A DNA stretch of 64,000 nt from Nephrocerus scutellatus. Taxonomy: Eukaryota; Arthropoda; Insecta; Diptera; Pipunculidae. The notes beneath the pieces are model-generated. The model saw only the letters and a program-made list of their open reading frames with translations. It had not been told where the DNA came from and ran no database searches. How positions within the stretch are numbered: position 1 is the stretch's first letter; every line of letters starts with the position of its first letter. Location of the stretch: contig OX352765.1 in NCBI GenBank assembly GCA_947095585.1, positions 73,515,976 through 73,579,975 of the forward strand, read 5' to 3'. Positions 45,211 to 55,149 of the stretch are shown here, in pieces. The translations under genes were made by a program, and so were the position numbers.

Positions 45211-45561
45211 ACATTTATTTATGTTACAGTTGCAATTTAATCATCTTAGCGGCTTCTTCTAGCTTTCATTTCATTCTTTCTGTTCTTTTATTAGTTTTTA
45301 TTTTATTTTTATTTTTTTATTTTTTTTATTTTTTCTTAACTTTCTCTTTTCTTAGTTATTATTTTATTTTATTGTATATTAATATTATTGTATATTTATA
45401 TTATTGTATTATTATAATATTTTTTTTCCAACTTATTAATATAGGTATTATTTAATTATCCAACATTAGTATATAATTGATTGTACTACTAAAAGAATGA
45501 ATGTTCTTATTGTACTGTATTGTTTATTTGTTATAAATTAAATGAATTAAATGAAATAATA

Positions 45562-45646
45562 GGGCTTTAGAAAGTGGGTTTAAAATTGATCACAAGATTT
45601 GGCCAGCCAGCCACAAACACACAGGCACATGAAGTTATTATAGAGA
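45562..45646 (-). repeat. Helitron/DINE-like repeat, copy E, right piece
   Basis: GGGCTTTAGAAAGTGGGTTT, AAAATTGATCACAAGATTTG, GGCCAGCCAGCC and the terminus GAAGTTATTATAGAGA complete the element begun at 42081. Confidence 0.8.
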
Positions 45647-45907
45647 CTTTTAAAATTGTTTTGCTGAACTGAATTTTTTTCTTTTCTTTTGGCACATTAA
45701 TGAAATGTGTGACAGACTTGTACCTGCTTTTGCATGGACGTTATTTGCATAAACCATATACTTTACAAAGTCCCAAAATAAAATCCTAGTCTAACGAAAG
45801 CGACAGCCCGATGACTCCTCGATTTCTAGTGATAACACGGCTCCGGATTTCGCCTTCAGCAGTACGAGTATCTCGATTGTTGGGCCAGCTGTGTTTTTTT
45901 AACCACA

Positions 45908-46098
45908 TGCGATGAAATTTGCGTTAAAGAATCTAAAGCACTTATCGTAATTATACTAACTATACAACAATTATACATGCCTTAACCTTAAACCAGCTTC
46001 AGTCACTCGACTCTAGAAGTAAATCAAGAAATTCAGATTCCTTATTACATATATGGGAACATAAAAAATTAACTTAAGAAATATGAGGTATGTATTTT
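45908..46098. repeat. Duplicated block Z, copy 1
   Basis: AATTTGCGTTAAAGAATCTA, CGACTCTAGAAGTAAATCAA, TTACATATATGGGAACATAA and AAATTAACTTAAGAAATATG recur in order at 49619-49790. Confidence 0.8.
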
Positions 46099-46186
46099 CA
46101 AATTTAAGGCATGGAATTTAAGTGAAATGAGCGAAATTAAAAAAATAAAATAGGAGTCATTTGGCGTTTTTTTTTAATTCCCATCA

Positions 46187-46233
46187 TTAAGAGAATTTAG
46201 ATGAAAAATTTGTATTATCAGGGTTGTTTTTTC
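46187..46233 (+). repeat. Helitron/DINE-like terminal fragment, copy F
   Basis: Only the right end remains: GAGAATTTAGATGAAAAATT, TGTATTATCAGGGTTGTTTT. Confidence 0.55.
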
Positions 46234-46557
46234 TCCTTTACGGCTTCCAAAAAAAAGCTACTTTTACATCCATCACACGCGCTACACTCGCCACACGCTA
46301 CTCGCAACACGCGTCATATGTGGGATCTCAGAAATATCTTACGAGACTAAGCTGCTTACAAAATATCTGCTCTCAAGGTCGTGTGAAAGGTGGTTAAAAC
46401 CAATTTCAAAGAAGTCAAAACAAACAGACAACCAGGGGTCAAAGTCAAGTTAAATAAGTTTAAGTAGTTGCATTACTACAATTATTTGAAAATGCGCTTT
46501 AAGAATTGTATATTTGTTTTTTTTTTCAATCCTTCATTTGGTATAGTTTTAAGATTA

Positions 46558-46950
46558 CCTGCCGTAGTTAATCGCTTCAGACATTCCACGAATTGAAATG
46601 ATAAATAAAAATAAAAACACAAACAAAAGTAAAAACAAATGCGAATAATCTGTAATCACTAAAAGTATCTGCTGCATTCGAAGCGAAATAATTTAATGTA
46701 CAAATGAACGAGACAATAGTTGTAACAGCTTGTTAGCAGACATTGTCTGTCGATGGTCATGATGACATTCCCCGTGGAGTATTTCGACTCGTGCCTTTTG
46801 TACGTTAAAATGTATTGGACGTTAATTATGTTCATAAAAAAAATTTCGCATGTACACTTGCCTACTTTGTTGCTATATGGTTAAAACTTTTTGCAAGGAG
46901 TGTTAAAAATGGTCACATTTTCTTCAAGTAGACTCAGGTCGCTGCGTAAC
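46558..46950. repeat. Duplicated block X, copy 2 (left part)
   Basis: Same markers as copy 1 at 38041 (AGTTAATCGCTT, GAATTGAAATGATAAAT, GACATTGTCTGTCGATGGTC, CCCCGTGGAGTATTTCGACT). It is broken after CTTCAAGTAGACTCAGGTCG by a Helitron 3' end. The block resumes at about 47975-48022 (AAGGTAAATTTTTCGAGAG). Confidence 0.82.
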
Positions 46951-47302
46951 CAGCTGCTTACCCGGCGTTGTCCAGGTTGAAAAAATAATAATAGCTATCT
47001 ATAAAATAAAATCGAGGTAATTTTATTAACAAAATAAGAATTTTAACATATATCTACAGTACATATTCAAATTAATAAAACAAATTTTTGAAAAAAATCA
47101 ACTATAACACATTTTCTTCAAGTAGACTCAGGTCGTTGCGTAACCAGCTGCTTACCCGGCGTTGTCCAGGTTGATAAAAGAATAATAGTTATCTATAAAA
47201 TAAAATCGAAGTAATTTTATTAACAAAATAAGAATTTTAACATATATCTACAGTACATATTCAAATTAATAAAACAAATTTTTGAAAAAAAATCAACTAT
47301 AA
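46914..47302 (-). repeat. 194-bp tandem duplication of a Helitron 3' end plus flank
   Basis: Unit 1 (46914-47107) and unit 2 (47108-47301) are almost identical. Each contains, on the minus strand, ACAACGCCGGGTAAGCAGCT followed by GGT, a hairpin-plus-CTRR terminus (CTGG then T), and beyond it the host-like flank CGACCTGAGTCTACTTGAAG. Repeating the flank together with the end shows that the junction itself was duplicated. Confidence 0.8.
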
Positions 47303-47965
47303 CATTAATTTAAAACAAAACTTGATTATATAAAATGTTTTTAGTTTCACCTCCATGGCGGTTTCAAATCTACTCCGTTGTACCTAATAGACTGCTCCTG
47401 TGACTTATTGATCATCATCGAAAACGCAAGTTTTACTGGAAATTGAAATCCCTTAAATCTCAAGATCGCTCAATTACCCACCATTTTTACGCACAGTCCT
47501 GTGACGTTGCAAAGTTTTTGCGAGTCGAGATAAAATAATTGGAGATCCCATTGTAAGTAAAAGACGTTGTGGTAGAAATCCAGACGAAACAACTGAGTTT
47601 AGGAACTCTGTTGAATAATTAACGACCTCATCAGCGGTATCGATAATCTTATATTCAGTGGCTATGCCTGTTAACATGGCAAGAATTTGATTGTTTATTT
47701 CGTGGAAGTCTACATTTTTAACAGCAAGAATGGCCATGTCTCGCTACCAGTTCAAAATGGGATAGTTTTGAGAAACAGAAGAATCAGATCGGCAGTTTTA
47801 TATTGCCAGAAGACTCGGCTACTAATCTACCTTCTCCGATTTGAAGGAGGAGTTTCAATGTTTTCTCTCCCCCAAACCCAGCCGATCAGCGATCCAGAAA
47901 ACTATAGAATCGACACTAATATCGGTCACCCTCCCCCCTCTAATTCTCTATCTTAAATTCTCCAT
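46950..47965 (-). mobile_element. Non-autonomous Helitron with helicase remnant
   Basis: A minus-strand helicase fragment (47737-47345) lies upstream of two tandem Helitron-type 3' ends (CTGG ending at 47144 and 46950, followed by T). The uninterrupted sister site at about 38.47 kb supports an insertion here. The 5' end, expected near 47965, was not resolved to a TC terminus. Upstream of the helicase remnant no Rep domain is seen. Confidence 0.68.
47345..47745 (-). pseudogene. Helitron Pif1-like helicase C-terminal fragment
   Basis: The 87-codon frame reads ILAVKNVDFHEINNQILAML, TGIATEYKIIDTADEVVNYS, TEFLNSVVSSGFLPQRLLL and MGSPIILSR. After a frameshift [20 protein letters not shown] follows. 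These match the 2B and motif V-VI region of eukaryotic Helitron helicases (EINNxIL, YPTEFLNS, GSPxILLRN, LAFAMTINKSQGQS). The Gly of KSQGQS is Glu here. No helicase motifs I-IV precede it. A relic of a rolling-circle transposon protein. Confidence 0.82.
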
Positions 47966-48009
47966 TTTATATAGAACAAGGTAAATTTTTCGAGAGTTGC
48001 TTTAAAACG

Positions 48010-48245
48010 TTTACAGTTAATCTCCTATTATCTCCGATGTGCTAAACTTTTGTAAAAATTTTGGATTTATCTGGCCCTTAGGCCCGAGAGGTGCCCATAT
48101 AATTTTTTTTAAAAATTAACCAGATTTTCTTCAAATTTTTAACACCTGTGTATCTCCGATGGACAACACTTTTCGTACAATTTTTGGAATTGGGCTCATA
48201 AAAACTTTTTATACATGTGTTTCTCCACAATACAACACTTTTTCT
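48010..48245 (+). repeat. Helitron/DINE-like repeat, copy G (fragment)
   Basis: Two units with CTCCGATGTGC.., GGCCCTTAGGCCCGAGAGGT, CAGATTTTCTTCAAATTTTT and TGTGTATCTCCGATGGACAA. Both termini are missing. Confidence 0.7.
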
Positions 48246-48712
48246 GTAGTAAAGTAATCCTGAAAATTTTCGAACTCGAGATTTGTGCAGATTTACCCAT
48301 TTCCGTATCTTCTGAATCAGAAAAAGCAGGATTTTGGAAGAAATCGGCCAACCGGAAGTGGCAGTTTACTTGTACAGTTTATCGAGTTTTTGCAAAAAGT
48401 ATAGCCACCCACCCATTGATCAACTCATCCACCCAGAAAATTATATAATCGACACTAATATCGGCAAAAAATATACTTGTTCGAATCGTGAGTGATGGTC
48501 GCGTCGCGAGTTCATACAAAAATCCCATGGAAAAAAACACTTTTAGTTTTTCCCAATTTTTCCCGAATTTTTAAATTTTCCAGGTTTCTATAATCTTCCC
48601 CGGACTATAACGCACATTTTTTTAAAGATCGGTTTACCCTTTTAGCCGTGAAAAGGTAACAGACAGAAGACAGAGTTACTTTCACATTTATAATAAGTAT
48701 GTAAGTATGGAT
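48246..48712. other. Unassigned; short repeat shared with 47.9 kb
   Basis: TATAATCGACACTAATATCGG at about 48443-48463 repeats a motif at 47906-47926, so some of this region may belong to the same element as the Helitron. The 77-codon open frame at 48215-48448 has no motif. Confidence 0.4.
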
Positions 48713-49325
48713 TTTAAACTAAGCAAATAGTTATTTTTGGTTTATGATTCTTTTCATTTGAGTTGTTGTGTGTTAATTCTTATGCCATTGAAAGAAATTT
48801 ACTTCCTTCCAAGAACTTCCAAGAAAATAATAATAAAAAGACCTTACCTGTTGGCGGCCTTTCCCAATCCCACTACCGTATTTACGAGTATGATGATTAT
48901 GCAAGTGAAATATTTCGTAAAGGATCAACAGTTGGAGCCATATGGCCCTTTCAGTTTGATTATGCCATCAAAATGCATTGCCATTAGGAAATAAATTGGA
49001 ATTTTAGTACAACACAAACCACACAGTACAATCAAAAATTATCGTTAACTTCAAAGTTGAAGCTAGCGAGACAAATGCAGACAAATTTTCCAAGTCGCCC
49101 TTTAATGATTAATGATTTCTCAGCATTAAAACATACATAATTGCAAAATTTTATATTTTTGTTGTTAAAGACAGAGTTGTGAAATAAACCAACTTTTTGG
49201 ATTTAACATTTATGAAAAGATATATGTATGTATTAGCCAATAAAAGTTATAATTCACCATGAATGTAAGAAAACAATATTTTCACCACTTCATCGTATTA
49301 ATTAATAATAAAAGGTAAATAAAAA
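48713..49325. repeat. Duplicated block Y, copy 2
   Basis: Matches 41395-42045 over its length (see copy 1 markers). On the minus strand both copies carry GGGAAAGGCCGCC..CAG followed by GTAAGG here and GTTAGG in copy 1, so a splice-donor-like site is intact only in this copy. Confidence 0.87.
48890..48994 (+). other. Short ORF in block Y, copy 2
   Basis: A 34-codon frame starting at tandem Met codons encodes QVKYFVKDQQLEPYGPFSLI and a short basic tail. The same phase is open at 41582-41680. Between copies several third-position changes are silent (CAG/CAA, TTT/TTC, AAA/AAG) while the core is unchanged. Upstream the same phase is open to 48737. Unrecognised; possibly an exon or former exon. 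Confidence 0.3.
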
Positions 49326-49618
49326 AATATACTTGAGTTATTAACAAAAACCCGATTTGCTGGTCAACAACAACACAGAAGAGTGAATGATAATTTGAAT
49401 AATTTTTAAAAGTTTTTCCATTATTCCGAAACCTCTATAACAACGAGATCTATTTGCACCACCACGAAGTTCAGTAAAGTAGGATCAAGTGGATAGGATA
49501 CATAGCTCACATGAGCGAAGATAAACCATCTGAGAATTTCTATTGCGATAGGATATAGAGGTTTATTTATATGAAGATTGTAGAGTTTGGAGGACCCAGC
49601 TTCTAGAGACTACTAAAA

Positions 49619-49790
49619 TTAAATTTGCGTTAAATAATTTGAAGCTGTAATCGTAACTATACTAAATATATACAACATTTATACTGACCTAAACTTTAAA
49701 CAAAACTCGATTCTAGAGGTAAATCAAGCAACTCTGATCCCTTACTACATATATGGGAACATAAAAAATTAACTTAAGAAATATGCGGCA
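49619..49790. repeat. Duplicated block Z, copy 2
   Basis: Matches 45908-46098: AATTTGCGTTAAATAATTTG, CTCGATTCTAGAGGTAAATC, CATATATGGGAACATAAAAA and TTAACTTAAGAAATATG. The sequence diverges from copy 1 right after this. Confidence 0.8.
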
Positions 49791-50918
49791 TTTGTAAATT
49801 TTCTTAAACTTGTTGTACTTAAATATAACTCATATCATCGCATGATAAACAAAACCATCATCAATTTTGCTCAACAACCTAGGATCGATACTGTTCTGCC
49901 GACAGTATGCCCCGTAACATTGGTAACTTTACGGGCGAGGTTATTAGTCTTGCGCCAATCAGATCATCCATGGATTTATTTGCCACCGCTTTCTTCAAAC
50001 ATCCAGCCATGAAATAAAATACATTTGAGGTATTTTCCCGACTACGACATTTTATAACCTATTATTCTAGGCACGTACGTCTGCAAAAAAAATTTCCTAC
50101 TTTTTATTGTTTCATATCAATAGAATAATGTATTAATATATCAGCATATATCAGTGAACCACCATTGCACATTTTATCAGTCAATCAACAACTTCTATAC
50201 ATCACTTTACGTGCTATGTATCTACACATACATAGTATGTATTCAGAGAGCCGAATTAGGCTCTGTACTAAAATGGAATTGGTATTGCGTGAAAAAATGT
50301 TTACATTTGCGCTCGCAAATCAAATTCAAATGCATTCGCAATAATTCACACAGGTTGTTTCATTCGATATTGGTAACTTTATAAAAACAAAAACAAAAAT
50401 TTGGTATGACTCCATTTGATATGGCAGTCATTGTTGATCTTTGTCACGGTTAATATTTTTTACCATTAGGATAACTCCTCACTTGAATACAAATTAAATG
50501 CTTGATTGGTTTTCCTTATTTTGTTTAAATTATAAAAAAATATAGTGTGGTTTTGATAAGTACTCTCGTAACAATTTGAAGACTTGGTAGATTGTTATTA
50601 TTAGATAGTTTATCACTTGTTGTTCAACTTTGTTAATTCATTTAATTTGTTATTTTAATTTTGCTGATCTATTACAGAACGGTCGTTATTTCTCCGAAAA
50701 TCTTACATTAAAACCAATAAGATTTGTGTTGTTTATATTGGTTTTTTTCATGACTGTGTAATCTGTATTCTTGGCCATTTCTATTCGGCTTGTGTATACT
50801 GAAAGCAGCACGTGTTTTTTCTGTATGTTGATATATTTTTATACTCGTAATTGTCTTTTTATCATTGCCTTTTGCTGCGGAAGACGATGGTGTTTCAGAC
50901 GATAACAATGAATAGATA
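49791..50918. other. No recognisable feature
   Basis: AT-rich DNA. Several 60-80-codon open frames carry no motif. Confidence 0.5.
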
Positions 50919-51460
50919 AAAACAACCCATAAAAATTTAAAATTTTCATGTAAATTCGGCGGTTGATTAATTTTTAAAAAATTGATATTGGTTCGATCAC
51001 TTTCAAATTTTTATAAAAAGTTTTGTTATTGGAGTTACACATATGTACAAAATTTGAAGAAAATCGAGCTAATTTATATGAGCGCCCCTCGGGCCTCAGT
51101 GTCAAAATTTTAATAGAAGGTGTTGTCATCGGAGATACACATACAGGGTGTACATACAGGTGGTTAATTTCGTGAAAAAATCGTATGGGAGGGGTGGGGG
51201 GTCTATTTTCACCCCCTGCGATGTACGTATCGTTTTAATGCGAAGATATTTTTTTTTGACCTTACATCACTTCACACCCTGTAACTCTTTAACAATTCTA
51301 GCTACAAGGCATGTTGGCCTTCTTTGGAAAAGAATTACATTTATAAGATCATACAATGTACATTTTTTGAAATTCTTAAAAACATTACCGATATAAACGT
51401 CGTCAAAGGTTAAAAATTGATCACAAGATTTGGCCAGCCAGCCAGTTAATAATATAGTGT
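50919..51460 (-). repeat. Helitron/DINE-like repeat, copy H, possibly interrupted
   Basis: AACAACCCATAAAAATTTAA, TTTTCATGTAAATTCGGCGG, two units with ACACATATGTACAAAATTTG and GTTGTCATCGGAGATACACA, and the other end AAAATTGATCACAAGATTTG, GCCAGCCAGCCAGTTAAT. The 51145-51400 stretch (GTATGGGAGGGGTGGGGG, ACACCCTGTAAC) is not family sequence and may be an insertion. Confidence 0.72.
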
Positions 51461-51870
51461 TGCGTACGATACTCTTGAAGGGTGTTTATGCAAAACTAAT
51501 AGAGTATGATGCAGTTGCACTGGGGTGTTCCGTGTTTGATCGACCTCGTGTTCGATTACGACAATTTTATTGAATTTATTATAGAAATGTTACAATAAAT
51601 CTGACTGATTGTAAATTAACAAAATCTCGAACGATGGAGAGAAAATAAAGCTTGATTTTTGTCGATTGACTGACGGCAGGTATTTTTATTTCGCGTTCAC
51701 TTTCAATGTGGAATACAACAATAGAGAATTTAAAAAGAATATTCAATGTTTCTATATAGTAGTAACTGATTATTTATTTCTTAAAAAAATATATATATAA
51801 TTACAAGGTTTCATAGTCTATGGTTTGGCTGAAGGCCGTCTACCAGATTGACAGATTGACGTATAATAAC
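51461..51870. other. No recognisable feature
   Basis: AT-rich DNA before the poly(T) of the next LINE. Confidence 0.5.
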
Positions 51871-53720
51871 AGTTTTTTTTTTTTTTTTTTTTTTTTTTTG
51901 ATTAAATAACTTTAAAAGTTTTCTTCAATAATTCGTTTTCTATAATCAAGGGCAATCCGTGCATATTTATATAATATATCCCAACCTCTCTGTCCGTTTA
52001 AAATGTGTCTTCTTCATCCAGAGTAGTTGATCCAAATAATCCTATTCGAATTTCTCTTAGGATTGGACAAATGGCAAGGAAATGGAATACATCTTCTCTT
52101 GTGTTCAGGTTACACATGTTGCAGAGAATTGGTAACTCTGGTCGGTGTGGTATATAATTTAGGTCTACCAGCTCTCCTCTCATTTTAAATATTGTGCTTA
52201 TTTTCTCCGATGAGTTGCAGTTTAGAAAATAAGTACTTTCTCGAAAGTAATAACTTAATTTACTATAGTACATCCTGTACTGGGAAGATTGGGCTTTATT
52301 AGCATAAGTCTGGTATAGATTATTACTTGTTTTTTCTAGTAGAGTGTTAAGTTTGTTTCTAATCAACGCAGGCTGCATATCTGGTGTGATGTTTAGCCGC
52401 ATGCCACATTCGGAGGCGAGATTCTGCCATTCACTCACGCAATTATCTCCCTTTTTTAAAATATGTATAAGCACAATTTTCGGCAACCTTTTTTCATCTA
52501 TTGACATTACTTTGACAATATATTCAAAGTGTAATTTCAAGGTTTCTAAAAACATAGGTGACGTCGCAGTTTCTAAATGCAACATGTAATTTGGCGTACT
52601 ACTCGGCAGTCGAAATATTCGCTTCAAAAAATATCGGAGGAATTTCTCCACTGCTGGGAAAGATTCGTATCCCCAGACTTGGGCTCCATATAAGAGTACT
52701 GATGTTGCAGTTGCGCGAAAAAGTTTTTGTTTTGAGCTATGGGAGACAAGTTTATTTGTAATGCAACGTCCCCAGACCGAGGAGACCGCTCGCTTAGCCT
52801 CAGATAGTTTCGACTCAAAGTGTATATTCATATATAAATTGCCTGATATTTGAAATCCTAGATATTTGTATTTTCGTACATTTTCAATAGTCTCGCCGCG
52901 ATACGTCCATTTTTCAGATTTTAAGTATCTTCCGCCACCACCTCTGAACACCATAGTCTTGGATTTATCCAGGTTAACGAATAGGTTCCAGCACTTGCAG
53001 TATTCACTGTGTCTGTTCATCATTAGTTGCATACCATTTACCGTATCCGCAAGAAAGACGATGTCATCCGCATAAATAAGTGCGGGAATTTTCGTTGGGT
53101 AGATATCTATTCCTCTCCTTACTTCGTCAGTTATGTCGTTTATAAACAGTATAAAAAGCAGTGCACTCAGTATGCACCCTTGCCTCACCCCCATTGATGT
53201 TGTAAATTCCTCGGATATCGATACACCATCCCATACATACGCTACATTATTTTCATACATTGCTCTTAGGATATGGATGACTTTAGTGGAAAATCCAATT
53301 TTGTATAATTTATAAATTAGTGCCTCACGTGATATGGAGTCAAATGCTGCTTTGAAGTCAACAAAAAATGCGTACAACTTTTTGTGCTTCTTTTTATAAA
53401 TTTTGGCAACATTAGTAAGTACGAATATTTGATTAATAGTGGAATAGTTTTCCCTAAAACCTGCTTGAAACTCTGATAAAATCTCATTGTTTTTGACCCA
53501 CTGAATAAGCCTATTATAAATTATAGCCGAGAAAAGTTTTGCTGAAGTATTTAAAAAAAGATATTCCTCTATAATTAGCTTTTTTGTGGTCCCCTTTTTT
53601 ATGTTTCTATATATGAACACAACATATACTTGTTCTTTCCACAATAAAATCACGTCTGATATTTCAGTTAACAAAAATCGAATGCCCTCATATGTGTCAA
53701 GCCAAAATATCAGTAGCAAA
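51871..53720 (-). mobile_element. 5'-truncated LINE with poly(A) tail and intact-looking RT ORF
   Basis: On the minus strand a long RT frame (53719-51998) is followed by a short 3' UTR and a run of about 26 A (T run at 51873-51899). No endonuclease precedes it, so it is a typical 5'-truncated insertion. The pure poly(A) and the absence of stops over 573 codons mark it as recent compared with neighbours. Confidence 0.88.
51998..53719 (-). CDS. LINE reverse transcriptase, 573-codon frame
   Basis: RT boxes in order: LNTSAKLFSAIIYNRLIQWV, EILSEFQAGFRENYSTINQI, YAFFVDFKAAFDSISREALI, TSMGVRQGCILSALLFILFI and LIYADDIVFLADTVNGMQLM. After the palm come LDKSKTMVFRGG, KYKYLGFQISGN, LLYGAQVWGYE and a C-terminal zinc-knuckle-like CNMCNLNTREDVFHFLAICP. 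The first ~45 residues do not look like RT; the normal KKGDxxxxxYRGI stretch is garbled (IKKGTTKKLIIEEYLF), so the start is artefactual or frameshifted. Catalytic residues are intact. The clade is unclear: poly(A)-tailed, no RNase H. Confidence 0.85.
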   Translation of the reverse strand: MLLIFWLDTYEGIRFLLTEISDVILLWKEQVYVVFIYRNIKKGTTKKLIIEEYLFLNTSAKLFSAIIYNRLIQWVKNNEILSEFQAGFRENYSTINQIFVLTNVAKIYKKKHKKLYAFFVDFKAAFDSISREALIYKLYKIGFSTKVIHILRAMYENNVAYVWDGVSISEEFTTSMGVRQGCILSALLFILFINDITDEVRRGIDIYPTKIPALIYADDIVFLADTVNGMQLMMNRHSEYCKCWNLFVNLDKSKTMVFRGGGGRYLKSEKWTYRGETIENVRKYKYLGFQISGNLYMNIHFESKLSEAKRAVSSVWGRCITNKLVSHSSKQKLFRATATSVLLYGAQVWGYESFPAVEKFLRYFLKRIFRLPSSTPNYMLHLETATSPMFLETLKLHFEYIVKVMSIDEKRLPKIVLIHILKKGDNCVSEWQNLASECGMRLNITPDMQPALIRNKLNTLLEKTSNNLYQTYANKAQSSQYRMYYSKLSYYFRESTYFLNCNSSEKISTIFKMRGELVDLNYIPHRPELPILCNMCNLNTREDVFHFLAICPILREIRIGLFGSTTLDEEDTF

Positions 53721-55149
53721 ATGACAACAGTAGCACTAAGAGGGATAAATCTGCTAAAATACCCAGATCTTCGAGATGCAATCGCCTACAAAAATTGTTT
53801 TTTTTTTAGGGAAATTGTAAACATGACAGCCAAAAAAGCAATTTGTTCGCACACATACATTCTTCAGTTTAACTTTTTCACTTATTCCGAGTTCCGAGAG
53901 ACTTTAAGAATCGGTGCATATAGTTTTCGATTATATACATATATAAGAAAAGTACTGCATTGTTCCAAAAATAATTAAAACTTTTGAAATAATTAAAAAC
54001 CACATCGCCAACCACAACGTCCCGGCATTGATATCTTTGTGTCTCAGCCCTTATAATTTAGCTCATTTAAACCCTTAAAACCGGAGTAAGTTGATTTTGA
54101 ATAAATAGAAAAACTATGCAGAACAATCGCAAGACTACTACAAGAATAAGAATGGAATGGAGGAAAAAAAATCTAACCATCTAGCAGTTTAATAAATGAA
54201 AAGAGATGGGAATAAGCTAGTCATGACCTGTAATAAGGGTTTATCTACGGATTAGCGAAAAGCAATATTTCATTTCTGTAAAACCAGTAAATCTGCACAT
54301 CTAATCACAGCAGAATTTAATTTCCCTCGGTAAATTATGCGGAACGTAATAAGGAAAAAGCATAGCCAGAAACGATTAAGTGGAGAATTAATTCTAACTG
54401 AAGAAGCCTAACTTCATAAAATATTTTATCACTATATGTAGCAATAGTTTTATGAACTTTGATTTGCCCTTCAATATCTTGAGCCCGCTGTTCAGTATCC
54501 CGTTTCATTACACAAACTCTGTAACATATAAAAATGCTGTAGTTTCGTCACTAGTGAATCTTTTTATTGTATAATTTAAGACAATCTTAAAAATACATTA
54601 AATTTCATAATAAACATGTCACGGTTCGATGATGACATCAAGTTTTCCAAGTGAAGGCTTGAAGGCTACATGAACGTTACATGAATTTGAGTCTGTGAAA
54701 ATCTTTGCAATTCCCGATGAAGGGCTGACTTCAATGTTTCTACACTTTCATATTTTTTTTGCTGATACCTTAGCCTCCAAAATGGATCATATGGGGAAGT
54801 CATTTGGATTCAAGTCTGACGAGCATGTAGGACACTGTTGCGAAGAAATTTTTGTTGTGTCAACCGAGCATCATGGGACGGTGCCGAGTCCAATTGAAAT
54901 GTCCAATGGATGGTTGGTAACGTGTTTTTGTTTACTCGTATCAGCTCGGTTGGTTATCAAAAGTGCGCTGGACTTACCTATCAACCACACGCGGTCATTT
55001 GCCCAATAGACTGGCTTAATTTACGCTCAAGGCTCAAACTGTTTTAAAATTTCTTAGTTCAATAACTATGCGAACAATTCATTGGCCAATTCTGGCAACT
55101 TCAATCTTGTAGGCGGATTGCTTCAACCAATTCATCCTTTATTCTTAAA
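53721..55149. other. No recognisable feature
   Basis: AT-rich DNA upstream of the LINE. A 104-codon plus frame at 54695-55009 (including TSMFLHFHIFFADTLASKMD) has no recognised domain, no splice context and no close Kozak match. It is left uncalled. Confidence 0.45.

Larger units (their letters stand above)
42263..45561 (+). mobile_element. CR1-like LINE, near full length, nested in copy E
   Basis: Endonuclease (42373-42987), linker (43095-43478) and a 524-codon RT frame (43636-45210) appear in order on the plus strand, followed by an AT-rich 3' UTR ending in ATTAAATGAATTAAATGAAA, the short direct-repeat tail expected of CR1-group LINEs. Only a few frameshifts or stops separate the parts (about 42.95, 43.04 and 43.5 kb), so it is one of the youngest elements here. 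Its insertion splits a Helitron-like repeat whose two halves join sensibly (TTTGATTAA / GGGCTTTAGAAAGTGGG). Confidence 0.86.

Noticed and set aside
54695..55009. 104-codon plus-strand open frame as a possible gene
   Set aside because: No recognised domain, no good start context, no splice sites or polyadenylation signal placed sensibly; likely chance in AT-rich DNA.
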